Positions 35,092 through 42,404 of a stretch of DNA of 43,164 nucleotides are shown here, piece by piece. Position 1 is the stretch's first letter, and each line of letters opens with the position of its first letter. Position numbers and translations under genes: made by a program. The stretch lies in the NCBI RefSeq assembly GCF_001429545.1, contig NZ_LMSP01000004.1, positions 1 to 43,164 on the forward strand. Reading direction: 5' to 3'. Source of the DNA: Paenibacillus sp. Soil787 (GTDB taxonomy: Bacteria > Bacillota > Bacilli > Paenibacillales > NBRC-103111). The notes under the pieces were generated by a model. It did not search any database. It had not been told where the DNA came from and worked only from the letters and a program-made list of their open reading frames with translations.

Positions 35092-35847
35092 TTATTTCTT
35101 AAGTTGAAAGCGAAGTACGATTTTATCCTCCAGCTGTTTGAAACAAAAATGATCCGAAATCGTACCAATAACGGCGATAATGATGACCACGCACAGAATG
35201 GATGCCGTATCCCCAAGACCGCGTCCATCCTGCAGCATTTGCCCGAGACCGACTCCCTTGGCAATAAGCTCCCCTGCTACAAGTGCCCGCCAAGCAAAGG
35301 CCCAGGCCACTCGGATCCCTGTGATCCAATGGGGAAATGCCGCCGGCAGCTGTACTTGAAAGAACAATCGGTAACCGCTGCCTGTTCCAAGCATTTGCGC
35401 AGCTCTCAGATGAATCGGTGAAATATTCAAAATTCCCGTCCTGCTCGCCATCGACATCGTCCAAGTCGCACCTATCGTTGTAATGAAGATGACGGAAGTG
35501 TCATTAAGTCCAAACCAAATAATCGCGAATGGAAGCCACGCTATACTCGGAACGGTCTGAAGGGCAACAACTACAAATCCAAAGGTTTCATCCAAATACT
35601 GATAACGGGCAAATAAATAGCCCAAAATCGTCCCAAGCCCTATTGAAATAGCGAATGAAATGAGTAAGCGACGTAGACTAGCTGCAATCGCGTTAAGGAG
35701 ATGCCCCTGCGTAAAGCCATCATAGAAGGCTTGAAAGGTTTGGAGAGGTGAAGGAAACTTCCACCCCCACTGAAAAACCCTAAATCCCAACTCCCATATG
35801 ATCAGCAGAAGAATTAGAAATAAGGTTCTTCTTAAGGCTGTATTCAT
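35092..35847 (-). CDS. ssuC: ABC transporter permease, SsuC-like
   Basis: Membrane subunit with about six transmembrane segments in 251 residues; the EAA loop is HLRAAQMLGTGSGYRLFFQVQLPAAFPH and VAWAFAWRALVAGELI is a family feature. GAGGAG precedes the ATG. The start lies 68 nt inside the end of the ATPase gene, in a different frame, a longer overlap than usual that implies tight coupling. It is followed by the binding protein gene. Confidence 0.9.
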   Translation of the reverse strand: MNTALRRTLFLILLLIIWELGFRVFQWGWKFPSPLQTFQAFYDGFTQGHLLNAIAASLRRLLISFAISIGLGTILGYLFARYQYLDETFGFVVVALQTVPSIAWLPFAIIWFGLNDTSVIFITTIGATWTMSMASRTGILNISPIHLRAAQMLGTGSGYRLFFQVQLPAAFPHWITGIRVAWAFAWRALVAGELIAKGVGLGQMLQDGRGLGDTASILCVVIIIAVIGTISDHFCFKQLEDKIVLRFQLKK

Positions 35848-36619
35848 GGCCGAGCTCCTCTCTGACTACCTTCTCAAGCTCATCCGTTAGAGCTTCCATA
35901 ATTTTATTCTCCAAGGAGTGGATGAGCGGATCACTACTTTGATGAGGTCTCGCTGCTTGCACAGCAAATTCCTTCTTGACCCTGCCTGGCTGCGTCGCCA
36001 TGACGATAACCCGATCTGACAAAATAACGGCTTCGCGAATGTTATGTGTAATAAACAAAATTGTTTTACCTGTTTGAAGCCAAATCTCTTCCAAATCCTT
36101 CAGTAAAATAAACCGCGTTTGTTCATCCAAGGCTGCAAAAGGTTCATCCATCAATAGGATGTCGGGAGCCATAACGAGCGCCCTGGCAATGGCTACTCTT
36201 TGTTTCATTCCCCCGGATAGCTCGTGCGGATAACGATCGACAAACTTGCTCAAATGAACGGCTTTAATCTGCTCAAAAGCGAGAGCATAGCGTTCCTTCT
36301 TCGACAACCCCTTTTGCTTCAGACCAAAGGCGACATTATCGAGAACCGTAAGCCATGGAAACAAGCCGTGCTCTTGGAAAACAACAATCCGACCAGCCCC
36401 CGGAGCCGTAACCTTTTGCCCACCAACGGTAATGGTTCCGCTGCTCGCTTTTTCAAACCCTGCTATCAGATTCAAAAGCGTTGACTTCCCACAGCCTGAA
36501 GGTCCTACAATGGAGACGAATTCCCCTTTCTTAATCGTGAGCGAAACTTGCTCCAACGCTGTGTAGGTAGTGCCTTTCCGCTGCGAAAAGGATTTATTCA
36601 CATTGTTTATTGCAATCAT
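35780..36619 (-). CDS. ssuB: ABC transporter ATP-binding protein, SsuB-like
   Basis: Energises the importer. Walker A GPSGCGKST (about 38-46), VVFQEHGLFPWLTV, signature LSGGMKQRVAIARAL, Walker B ILLMDEPFAALD and H-loop ITHN are all present. At 279 residues it is longer than the usual 250; the last 25 or so residues (KKNLISNSSADHMGVGI) are encoded in the overlap with the permease gene and may be dispensable. It follows the Crp/Fnr gene by 27 bp, so the regulator and importer are probably one transcript. Confidence 0.92.
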   Translation of the reverse strand: MIAINNVNKSFSQRKGTTYTALEQVSLTIKKGEFVSIVGPSGCGKSTLLNLIAGFEKASSGTITVGGQKVTAPGAGRIVVFQEHGLFPWLTVLDNVAFGLKQKGLSKKERYALAFEQIKAVHLSKFVDRYPHELSGGMKQRVAIARALVMAPDILLMDEPFAALDEQTRFILLKDLEEIWLQTGKTILFITHNIREAVILSDRVIVMATQPGRVKKEFAVQAARPHQSSDPLIHSLENKIMEALTDELEKVVREELGHEYSLKKNLISNSSADHMGVGI

Positions 36620-36646
36620 TGAATCACCCCTCCAGGCCTTTCCCCG

Positions 36647-37312
36647 TCATATGTCTGTGAAAAATTGGTTCGGATGAAAAATAACGATCTTCTTTTTGGC
36701 ATAGTCGATTAGCCCCTTATCGCGCCATTTATTGAGTATTTCTGTGACAGTTTGTCTGCTGCAGCCAATGACATAAGAGATTTCTTCATGACTGAGCGGC
36801 ACCTGAACCTCAAGTTTTACATCCGTCGGTTTGCCCAGCTGCATGAGGAACCAGGCTAGCCTCCAAGCAACGGGACGGGAAATGAGCGTTTCAACCATCT
36901 TCTGTGTTTGCAGCAGTCTTCGAGCTCCGAGGACGGCAACAGAATAAGAAAACTCGGCATTTTCCTTGGCCAATTCGAGAAATTTCCGCCCGTCTAGCGT
37001 AATGATCTGGCTGTCTACCAAACACTTGGCATAACGTTTCCGAGGAATGTTCGTCAAAATTTCCGCATTTCCGAATATTTCCCCTTCATAGCGTAGAAAT
37101 AAGGTAATCCCTTGCCCCTCTTCAGAGGATTGGGAAATCTTAATTAATCCCGAGTCGACATAATAAGCTCCGCTTGGTTGATCATTCTCCTGAAAAACAA
37201 ACTCATTTTTCCTGTAGGTTTGGATAGTCCCATGTTTACGAAATGCCTCAATCATGATTTCCTTGGTAGGGTCCTGCTCCTGAAGATCGCCAAGTTCATT
37301 GAATTCATCCAT
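36647..37312 (-). CDS. Crp/Fnr family transcriptional regulator
   Basis: Dimeric regulator: N-terminal cyclic-nucleotide-binding-like beta barrel (about 25-130; GAYYVDSGLIKISQSSEEGQGITLFLRYEGEIFG), a long dimer helix, and a C-terminal winged HTH (about 165-215). No N-terminal cysteine cluster, so no FNR-type iron-sulfur cluster. The recognition helix reads SRQTVTEIL where E. coli CRP has SRETVGRIL: two base-contacting positions differ. I chose ATG 37312 (221 aa) with AAAGGGG 9 nt upstream; a TTG at 37333 is the alternative. It heads the probable operon with ssuBCA-like genes and the MBL gene. The palindrome at 37411-37426 is a candidate self-operator. Confidence 0.9.
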   Translation of the reverse strand: MDEFNELGDLQEQDPTKEIMIEAFRKHGTIQTYRKNEFVFQENDQPSGAYYVDSGLIKISQSSEEGQGITLFLRYEGEIFGNAEILTNIPRKRYAKCLVDSQIITLDGRKFLELAKENAEFSYSVAVLGARRLLQTQKMVETLISRPVAWRLAWFLMQLGKPTDVKLEVQVPLSHEEISYVIGCSRQTVTEILNKWRDKGLIDYAKKKIVIFHPNQFFTDI

Positions 37313-37410
37313 ATGTGAAAACCCCTTTGCCAAGTTCCTATGATACTATATTTTAATGTTGAGTATTCCGATGTGTTATTGTCATATTACCACAAGATAC
37401 CGAGTTAGAA

Positions 37411-37426
37411 TGTCGGATTCCCGACA
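37411..37426 (-). promoter_or_regulatory. Perfect palindrome TGTCG-N6-CGACA, candidate Crp/Fnr-type operator
   Basis: tgtcggattcccgaca is an inverted repeat with the 5-6-5 spacing of Crp/Fnr operators (CRP: TGTGA-N6-TCACA). Its centre is about 107 bp upstream of the regulator's ATG. It is not followed by a T-run, so it is not a terminator. Use by the neighbouring regulator is inference. Confidence 0.5.
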
Positions 37427-37465
37427 AATACATAAATTTCTTAGGCTATGCACGTCTAAACACAA

Positions 37466-37500
37466 AAAGAGACCCACAGCAACGGGCCGTGGGTCTTAAG
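37466..37500 (-). terminator. Terminator of the His-rich lipoprotein operon
   Basis: agacccac (37470-37477) pairs with gtgggtct (37489-37496). On the minus strand it is followed by CTTTTTGTG. It lies 90-120 bp after the lipoprotein stop codon and upstream of the Crp/Fnr promoter region. Confidence 0.8.
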
Positions 37501-37587
37501 GTATATATATTTTAAAGGGGGTCGAATTTTATTATAAGCCTGTTTCATTAAGCCCAGATGAATAACACATTTCTTTTTGATTACAAA

Positions 37588-38403
37588 TTATACTTTTATG
37601 ATAAAAGGGGCTATGAACACTTCATTATGATGCTGAAATTGGCCCCAGATTTTGTAGATGCCGCTTTTGGGAAAGTGAATGGTGAAAGCTGCATCAGGTC
37701 CGGAAGTATTCGAATCATTCGGATGCACATGGACGAACTCCTTGGCATCTGAACTTATAGCCACTACATGACCTAGACTGCCTAGATATGGCTGCAAATC
37801 AGTTATAGGCTTCTTCGTTTCAGCATTTCTAATGGTAAAGTTCATTTTTAAATCCATACCCGCCATCAAATGGTCAAAGGAAAGCGTTACTTCTTTGTCG
37901 CCGACTCTTTTCGTAAGATTCGTATCAGGAAGAAGTTTTTCTTCTTTCTTTTGCTGGCCGTTAATCGTTACCCAGTGGGTTTGTATCGTCTCACCCATGC
38001 CTTGCGGCGTGAAGTCGGCGATCAGCTGGTAGTGGCCACCTGCCGGGAACTTTGTCTTGATGTCAAATCGACCTCCACCGACATATTCGGGATGAAGATG
38101 GTCAAAATAGGTAAGATCCTTACTGACAACGATCAAGTGCAGCAGCTTTTCATGCATGATATCGAATTTATCAATCGGTTTATTCCATTTATTTTGGATG
38201 AGAATCGTCACAGATGCATCCTCATTAGGCATATATTGCTTTGACGCCACTGAAAAATGAGCAATCGCGTCATTTTGGTGGACATGTGTTGAAGGAGATG
38301 TAGTGGTCATCGGCATCCCCATCATGTCATGTTTTGTGAGCTGCGTATCGCAAGCGGTTAAAAGGAATGTTATAGCTATAAGGACAATTACCGTTGTTTT
38401 CAT
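37588..38403 (-). CDS. Lipoprotein with duplicated His-rich domain
   Basis: I do not recognise a named family. The signal peptide ends in LLTAC (C18 lipidated), followed by a Met/His segment (KHDMMGMPM...HVHQ). Two similar domains follow: about 45-150 with MHEKLLHLIVVSKDLTYFDHLHPE, and about 168-271 with GSLGHVVAISSDAKEFVHVHPN. Each ends in a beta-rich stretch (GGHYQLIADFTP; SGIYKIWGQFQH). The shared pattern H-x-V-x-x-S-x-D-x4-F-x-H-x-H-P suggests binding of a metal such as copper, and the fold may be YtkA- or cupredoxin-like. The gene overlaps the upstream membrane protein gene (ATGA at 38403). The metal role is inference. Confidence 0.8.
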   Translation of the reverse strand: MKTTVIVLIAITFLLTACDTQLTKHDMMGMPMTTTSPSTHVHQNDAIAHFSVASKQYMPNEDASVTILIQNKWNKPIDKFDIMHEKLLHLIVVSKDLTYFDHLHPEYVGGGRFDIKTKFPAGGHYQLIADFTPQGMGETIQTHWVTINGQQKKEEKLLPDTNLTKRVGDKEVTLSFDHLMAGMDLKMNFTIRNAETKKPITDLQPYLGSLGHVVAISSDAKEFVHVHPNDSNTSGPDAAFTIHFPKSGIYKIWGQFQHHNEVFIAPFIIKV

Positions 38404-39428
38404 CAGCTTTTTCTATGTACAATTGGAGCGGCGAGAATGCTTAACCCCAGTGAACAGAGCCCACAGATGAACATCGTTCCTCCCCAAAGCTCAGGCGCCC
38501 AATCCAATGTATGATAAATACTCAAATCTGCAAAATATAAGCCCCAGATTAAAACAGGAATAACAAAGAAAACAACCTTATAACGCCAATCGCTCGCTTC
38601 CCTCTGTTTAATGGACCTAAACATCAAATCAGCAGCAATCCCGCTAATTAATAGAATTACAATAGATCCGTAATGAGAAAAGCCATCAAGTATCGCCATA
38701 AGCACCGCTTCGAAAACAAAGAAATAAGTGACGGTACCGAATGGGAGCATCCATCTCCTTATCACCAGCATGACAGGTAAAATTAATAATAGGGTTGTAA
38801 CCAGGAAATCCACGACAGCTCTTGCGACCGCATCTTCTTCCCTTGCCATCCATAGACTTTGACGGAATGACCAAGCATACATGAGAAAGAAGGCCATGAC
38901 AGCAAAGGTTAATGCAATCGAGGTCAAAGCAGGTAGCAATTGGCGAAAGGTAGGTGAGACCTCATCTTTAGCGTGACTAATCGCACGGTACGGACTGGTT
39001 AGGATCATAAGTGCACCTGTCAATAAGATCAAATGTGTTGGGCTCAGCAATGCTTCGATATTCTTCTCAATTCCAAACACCGTATGCCAATACATATCAC
39101 CAAGGCCGCCTAAGAAAAAGATGATTACTCCTGCTACGCCAAGCTCGTAACCAGTCGGGATCGCCTGCACCCAAGTTGCATGATTAGCCTTAGATTTGTT
39201 CTGATAAGTCAGATAGAAAATCCAAACTGCGCAAGCCAGATACCCCGAATACAAAATGGCATGCCAAGGCGTAAAAAAGGTTTCAACGGCACCGTGGTTA
39301 TGAGCAAAGCCGTCAATAAACAAACCAAAAATAAGCCAAATCCCCATCAACATCGTGATCGTATGCTTGAAATTACCGATGTTCGTTTTTGATTGCGGCA
39401 CTGGTACCAGGACTGACAAACCCATCAT
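38403..39428 (-). CDS. Polytopic membrane protein with conserved-looking histidines, unknown function
   Basis: 341 residues, about nine hydrophobic segments. Histidines cluster at or near membrane helices: DGFAHNHG (about 38-45), PWHAILYSGY (about 52-61), GDMYWHTVFGIE (about 107-118) and LLSPTHLIL. This suggests metal or heme binding. I do not recognise the family. It is the first gene of a two-gene operon with the His-rich lipoprotein, one-base coupled. GAGGAG directly abuts ATG-ATG, so the TTG at codon 4 (39419) with 9-nt spacing may be the real start. A promoter with a TGTCAT-N5-ATGACA palindrome lies just upstream. Confidence 0.8.
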   Translation of the reverse strand: MMGLSVLVPVPQSKTNIGNFKHTITMLMGIWLIFGLFIDGFAHNHGAVETFFTPWHAILYSGYLACAVWIFYLTYQNKSKANHATWVQAIPTGYELGVAGVIIFFLGGLGDMYWHTVFGIEKNIEALLSPTHLILLTGALMILTSPYRAISHAKDEVSPTFRQLLPALTSIALTFAVMAFFLMYAWSFRQSLWMAREEDAVARAVVDFLVTTLLLILPVMLVIRRWMLPFGTVTYFFVFEAVLMAILDGFSHYGSIVILLISGIAADLMFRSIKQREASDWRYKVVFFVIPVLIWGLYFADLSIYHTLDWAPELWGGTMFICGLCSLGLSILAAPIVHRKS

Positions 39429-39454
39429 CTCCTCAAATTTGTATTTATACCGAT

Positions 39455-39477
39455 ATTATATGTCATAGGCAATGACA
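39455..39477 (-). promoter_or_regulatory. Promoter -10 and operator-like palindrome of the membrane protein/lipoprotein operon
   Basis: A perfect TATAAT (minus strand; plus 39455-39460) is directly preceded by the inverted repeat TGTCAT-N5-ATGACA (39461-39477), which fills the spacer between -10 and a weak -35. A repressor bound there would block polymerase. The regulator is unknown; a metal sensor would fit the His-rich products. Confidence 0.6.
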
Positions 39478-39551
39478 TAGACAGAATAATGGGAAATGAC
39501 TTCATGCAAGGCAGGATCTACGGCATCATTTGAACGCGATTCACACAATTT

Positions 39552-39592
39552 CGCTGAATTTCAGCGTCTCAGCCGCTTCACTCGGTGGGACG
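39552..39592 (-). repeat. Dispersed 41-bp repeat with a perfect palindrome, copy 2
   Basis: Inverted relative to the copy at 32995-33036. Its palindrome is cgctgaatttcagcg (39552-39566). It ends 7 bp before the stop codon of the DUF2798 gene, so it could act as a 3' end or stability hairpin there. Confidence 0.75.
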
Positions 39593-39598
39593 AGCTGA

Positions 39599-40042
39599 TC
39601 ATGCAGGCTGTTGAACCATTAATTTACTAACAAGTTTGCCCACGAAATTTGGTAAAAAGAAGTTTAATATGAAAACAATGATGAACGCTATGCGCCATGA
39701 GCCCGTCCAATGACTCACGAAATATGGAACGATACCATTCATTGCAAAAGCCGTTAAAGCAAAGGAGAGGATAAATGTCATAATGAGCGATATTACAAAA
39801 ATATAGACAATTCGAGCTTTTTTAAATCGATTCGCAAATTTATGGATCTGGGCAGGTAAGAAAAGGTTTAATCCGATTGCGATCACAAAAGCGACTCCCC
39901 AATCTCTCATCCAGTCATTAACAAAATGCGGAATAAAGCCACCTTCAAGTACATAAGTCATAATTCCAGACATAATAAACGTCATAATCATTGACATCAA
40001 GGATACAAAAGTAAGTTGACGATATTTAGGATTGATTCTCAT
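39599..40042 (-). CDS. Tandem DUF2798 membrane protein
   Basis: Four probable transmembrane helices in two similar halves, each a DUF2798 unit: SLMSMIMTFIMSGIMTYVLE...DWMRDWGVAFVIAIGLNLFLP and VISLIMTFILSFALTAFAMN...HWTGSWRIAFIIVFILNFFLP. The internal duplication is clear from the paired M-T-F-I-(M/L)-S and W-x(2)-(D/S)-W-x-(V/I)-AF motifs. Function unknown. AAAGGAG precedes the ATG. A near-consensus promoter and an inverted repeat lie upstream. Confidence 0.88.
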   Translation of the reverse strand: MRINPKYRQLTFVSLMSMIMTFIMSGIMTYVLEGGFIPHFVNDWMRDWGVAFVIAIGLNLFLPAQIHKFANRFKKARIVYIFVISLIMTFILSFALTAFAMNGIVPYFVSHWTGSWRIAFIIVFILNFFLPNFVGKLVSKLMVQQPA

Positions 40043-40093
40043 AGTATAAAACTCCTTTGATAATTAGATTTATTTTTTCTTGATTATAAACTT

Positions 40094-40145
40094 AGTATAA
40101 CTTCCGAATAAACGAAAATCAAGTGACAGTTTTCATTATCTGTCA
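40094..40145 (-). promoter_or_regulatory. DUF2798 gene promoter with upstream inverted repeat
   Basis: On the minus strand TTGATT (40117-40122), a 17-bp spacer and TATACT (40094-40099) form a good sigma-A promoter. Just upstream of -35, tgacag (40124-40129) and ctgtca (40140-40145) are perfect inverted repeats 10 bp apart, a candidate operator or activator site. Confidence 0.6.
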
Positions 40146-40212
40146 TTCATCTTTATAAATTCCCCACGACGAAGAAAATAAAGGCAGCAGCCGGAAGAAA
40201 CAACACTTAATC

Positions 40213-40242
40213 AAAAAAAGAACCCGGCAAACTGCCAGATTC
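40213..40242 (-). terminator. Terminator of the deoR-type gene
   Basis: On the minus strand GAATCTGGCA-gtt-TGCCGGGTTC (40220-40242, two G-U pairs) is followed by seven T. It begins 15 bp after the stop codon. Confidence 0.92.
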
Positions 40243-40256
40243 TTATCAACATATAT

Positions 40257-41042
40257 TTATTGAGCTGCGATCCAGGTCACATCCTTTTTGACTAAATAAT
40301 CTTCCCATTCTTTAGGCGCAGCGGCGTCACTCACTATAATGTCAATCTCTTTTAAGTCAGCAATTTTATAAAATTGCACGAGACCAATCTTCGATTTATC
40401 GGATAGAACAATGCTTTGCTTGGCATTTTTAATGAATTGCCTAGTCAATTGACCTTTCTCCTCATCGAAGCCCGTTATGCCTTTCTCTACCATCATGCCG
40501 TCAACAGAAAGGAAAGCTTTATCCGCATAAAAGTTTTCCACCATCTTCTCAGCCAGTGAACCGGTAACACGAGAATGCATGGAATTCACCTTGCCTCCGA
40601 GCAAATAGATGTCACCCGAGTACAGCTCTTTGTTTTTATAGTCGATCAATAGGTACAAAGCAGGAATCGAAATGGTTAGAACGGTAAGATTCTTTTTATT
40701 CAGTAAATAATCAATCATATGCAGCGTCGTTGTTCCGTCATCAATGAAGATGACATCGTTATCCTCAACAAGAGTGGCAGCAGCTCTACCAATCTTACGC
40801 TTCTCATCTGCGTGCAGAACTTCCCTTTTGAGATGAGACGGCTCATCACGGGATAAATGAATCTTGACCGCGCCGCCATATACCCGCTTAAGTTTATTTT
40901 CCTCTTCCAGCTCCTCCAGATAACGACGTATCGTCTCCGAAGAAACATTCAGATTATCGACCAAATCATTCGTTTTTACTTTGCCTTCCAGGTTCAACTG
41001 GTTAAGAATATAATCCTTCCGTTCTTCACCAATTAACGACAT
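40257..41042 (-). CDS. DeoR/GlpR family transcriptional regulator
   Basis: N-terminal helix-turn-helix (about 5-60; VKTNDLVDNLNVSSETIRRYLEELEEENKLKRVYGGA) and a C-terminal sugar-phosphate-sensing domain with FIDDGTTTLHMI, YLLGGKV, FLSVDGM and VLSDKSKIG. Usually represses carbohydrate-use operons and responds to a phosphorylated sugar. Length 261 is standard. No sugar-metabolic gene is adjacent on either side, so the target is elsewhere or the gene itself. It has its own promoter (TTGGCA at 41106-41111, 18-bp spacer, TATAAT at 41082-41087, minus strand) and terminator. Confidence 0.93.
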   Translation of the reverse strand: MSLIGEERKDYILNQLNLEGKVKTNDLVDNLNVSSETIRRYLEELEEENKLKRVYGGAVKIHLSRDEPSHLKREVLHADEKRKIGRAAATLVEDNDVIFIDDGTTTLHMIDYLLNKKNLTVLTISIPALYLLIDYKNKELYSGDIYLLGGKVNSMHSRVTGSLAEKMVENFYADKAFLSVDGMMVEKGITGFDEEKGQLTRQFIKNAKQSIVLSDKSKIGLVQFYKIADLKEIDIIVSDAAAPKEWEDYLVKKDVTWIAAQ

Positions 41043-41081
41043 GTCGTGTAAGCCCCCAGTATTTGTGCAGCATTTAATGTA

Positions 41082-41111
41082 ATTATATGTTCTTACTTAG
41101 GCATTTGCCAA
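41082..41111 (-). promoter_or_regulatory. Promoter of the deoR-type gene
   Basis: On the minus strand TTGGCA (41106-41111), an 18-bp spacer and a perfect TATAAT (41082-41087). It lies 40 bp ahead of the ATG and just after the stop codon of the 59-residue gene. Confidence 0.65.
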
Positions 41112-41132
41112 GCAGCTGTTCTCTTTTTCACT

Positions 41133-41312
41133 TTATTCAAAATGAGCTCGTATACGATACGAACGATAATATTCGTTGACATCCTCATCCTCTTGCAGAT
41201 ACGCTCGTGCAGAATCATCAACATGCTCTGTCCACCATACTGACTGTGCTTCGGTCAAATTAATATCGCCTTCCGTCTTCATGTAGGTCTTAGGTTCATG
41301 GTTGGTTGGCAT
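41133..41312 (-). CDS. Small acidic protein, 59 aa, unknown
   Basis: An intact frame of 59 codons with GAGGTG 7 nt before the ATG at 41312 and stop TAA at 41133. The protein starts MPTNHEPKTYMKTEGDINL and ends NEYYRSYRIRAHFE; it is hydrophilic, acidic in the middle (DDSARAYLQEDEDV) and rich in aromatic residues, without membrane segments or cysteines. I do not recognise a family. The good RBS, balanced composition and position in a gap otherwise empty support it. It precedes the deoR-type gene on the same strand, which has its own promoter. Confidence 0.75.
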   Translation of the reverse strand: MPTNHEPKTYMKTEGDINLTEAQSVWWTEHVDDSARAYLQEDEDVNEYYRSYRIRAHFE

Positions 41313-41511
41313 CTGGTATCACCTCATGTGGATTTGCTTGCGTCTTATTTATATCTTACACAGTTTTTGTAATTCCAAGGTTAAATCCATGTAAATTTGT
41401 GTTTTTTATTTGTTTTATTTTGTTTTAGTTGTGTGTTTACGTTTTTTTGGTTGACTTCCTTTTATTTATGGAGCAAATTATGTATAGGACATTGGGGAGG
41501 ATTGTGGACAA

Positions 41512-42306
41512 ATGAAACCTATCAAAGCGATTATTTTTGATTTAGACAATACGTTACTGTGGGATGAACAAAGTATTAATGAAGCATTTCAAGCAACATG
41601 CCGTGTGGCTTTCGAGTCCGTCAACGTGAATCCTACAGCACTTGAGGTTGCAGTACGCGAGGCATCTGAGCACCTATTTCGTACAATGGCTTGTTATGAA
41701 TTTGCCAAAATGATTGAAGTTACCCACTTGGAAGCACTCTGGGGACGATTTGATTCGAAAGAGCATCCAACCTTTCTGGAGCTGGAACAGTTCGCCCCCA
41801 TCTATCAGAAGGAATCTTGGACACAAGGCTTACATACTTTAGGAATCGATGATCCCCAATTAGGCAAAGTGCTTGCCGAGCGATTTGCTCGCGAGCGAAG
41901 AGAGCGTCCCTTGGTTTATGTGACAACTTTCGAGGTTTTGAATGCTTTGCATCACAATTATCAACTACTGCTAATGACGAACGGCGCTCCTGACTTGCAG
42001 CAGGAAAAAGTAGACAGCATTCCTGGTTTAGCGGCTTACTTTGATCATATTCTTATATCCGGCTCGTTCGGCAAAGGGAAACCTGATCCGACTATTTTTG
42101 AGCATGCTCTGAATCTGCTTGGTACCACTGTGGAAGAAACCATCATGGTTGGCGATAACTTAGATACAGATATTAAAGGGGCGTTAGCGGTTGGCATGCG
42201 GAACGTTTGGATCAATCATCATAACCGAACAGCGCCGACTCACAATCGCCCAAATTATGAGATCGCAACATTACCTGAATTGCTGGGTATTTTGAAAGTT
42301 GAGTAG
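41512..42306 (+). CDS. HAD superfamily hydrolase, C1-cap type
   Basis: Probable phosphatase acting on a small phosphorylated metabolite in the cytoplasm. Motif I FDLDNTL (D10, D12), motif II LLMTNG, motif III lysine in GKGKPDP and motif IV MVGDNLDTDIKGA are complete. A helical cap (about 20-110) lies between motifs I and II, as in YjjG/YfnB-like enzymes. Length 264. GGGGAGG lies about 11 nt before the ATG. It is a single gene; the AT-rich 170 bp upstream hold no clear promoter, and no good terminator follows before the repeat region. Confidence 0.92.
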   Translation: MKPIKAIIFDLDNTLLWDEQSINEAFQATCRVAFESVNVNPTALEVAVREASEHLFRTMACYEFAKMIEVTHLEALWGRFDSKEHPTFLELEQFAPIYQKESWTQGLHTLGIDDPQLGKVLAERFARERRERPLVYVTTFEVLNALHHNYQLLLMTNGAPDLQQEKVDSIPGLAAYFDHILISGSFGKGKPDPTIFEHALNLLGTTVEETIMVGDNLDTDIKGALAVGMRNVWINHHNRTAPTHNRPNYEIATLPELLGILKVE

Positions 42307-42404
42307 TGTTAACAAAGGAATTTAAACAAGTTAACGTACGTTCCGATAACTGATTGGTTTAAGGTCGTGAGGCGGCTGACTCAGGAATTCCGTCTGCTGC
42401 AGGC

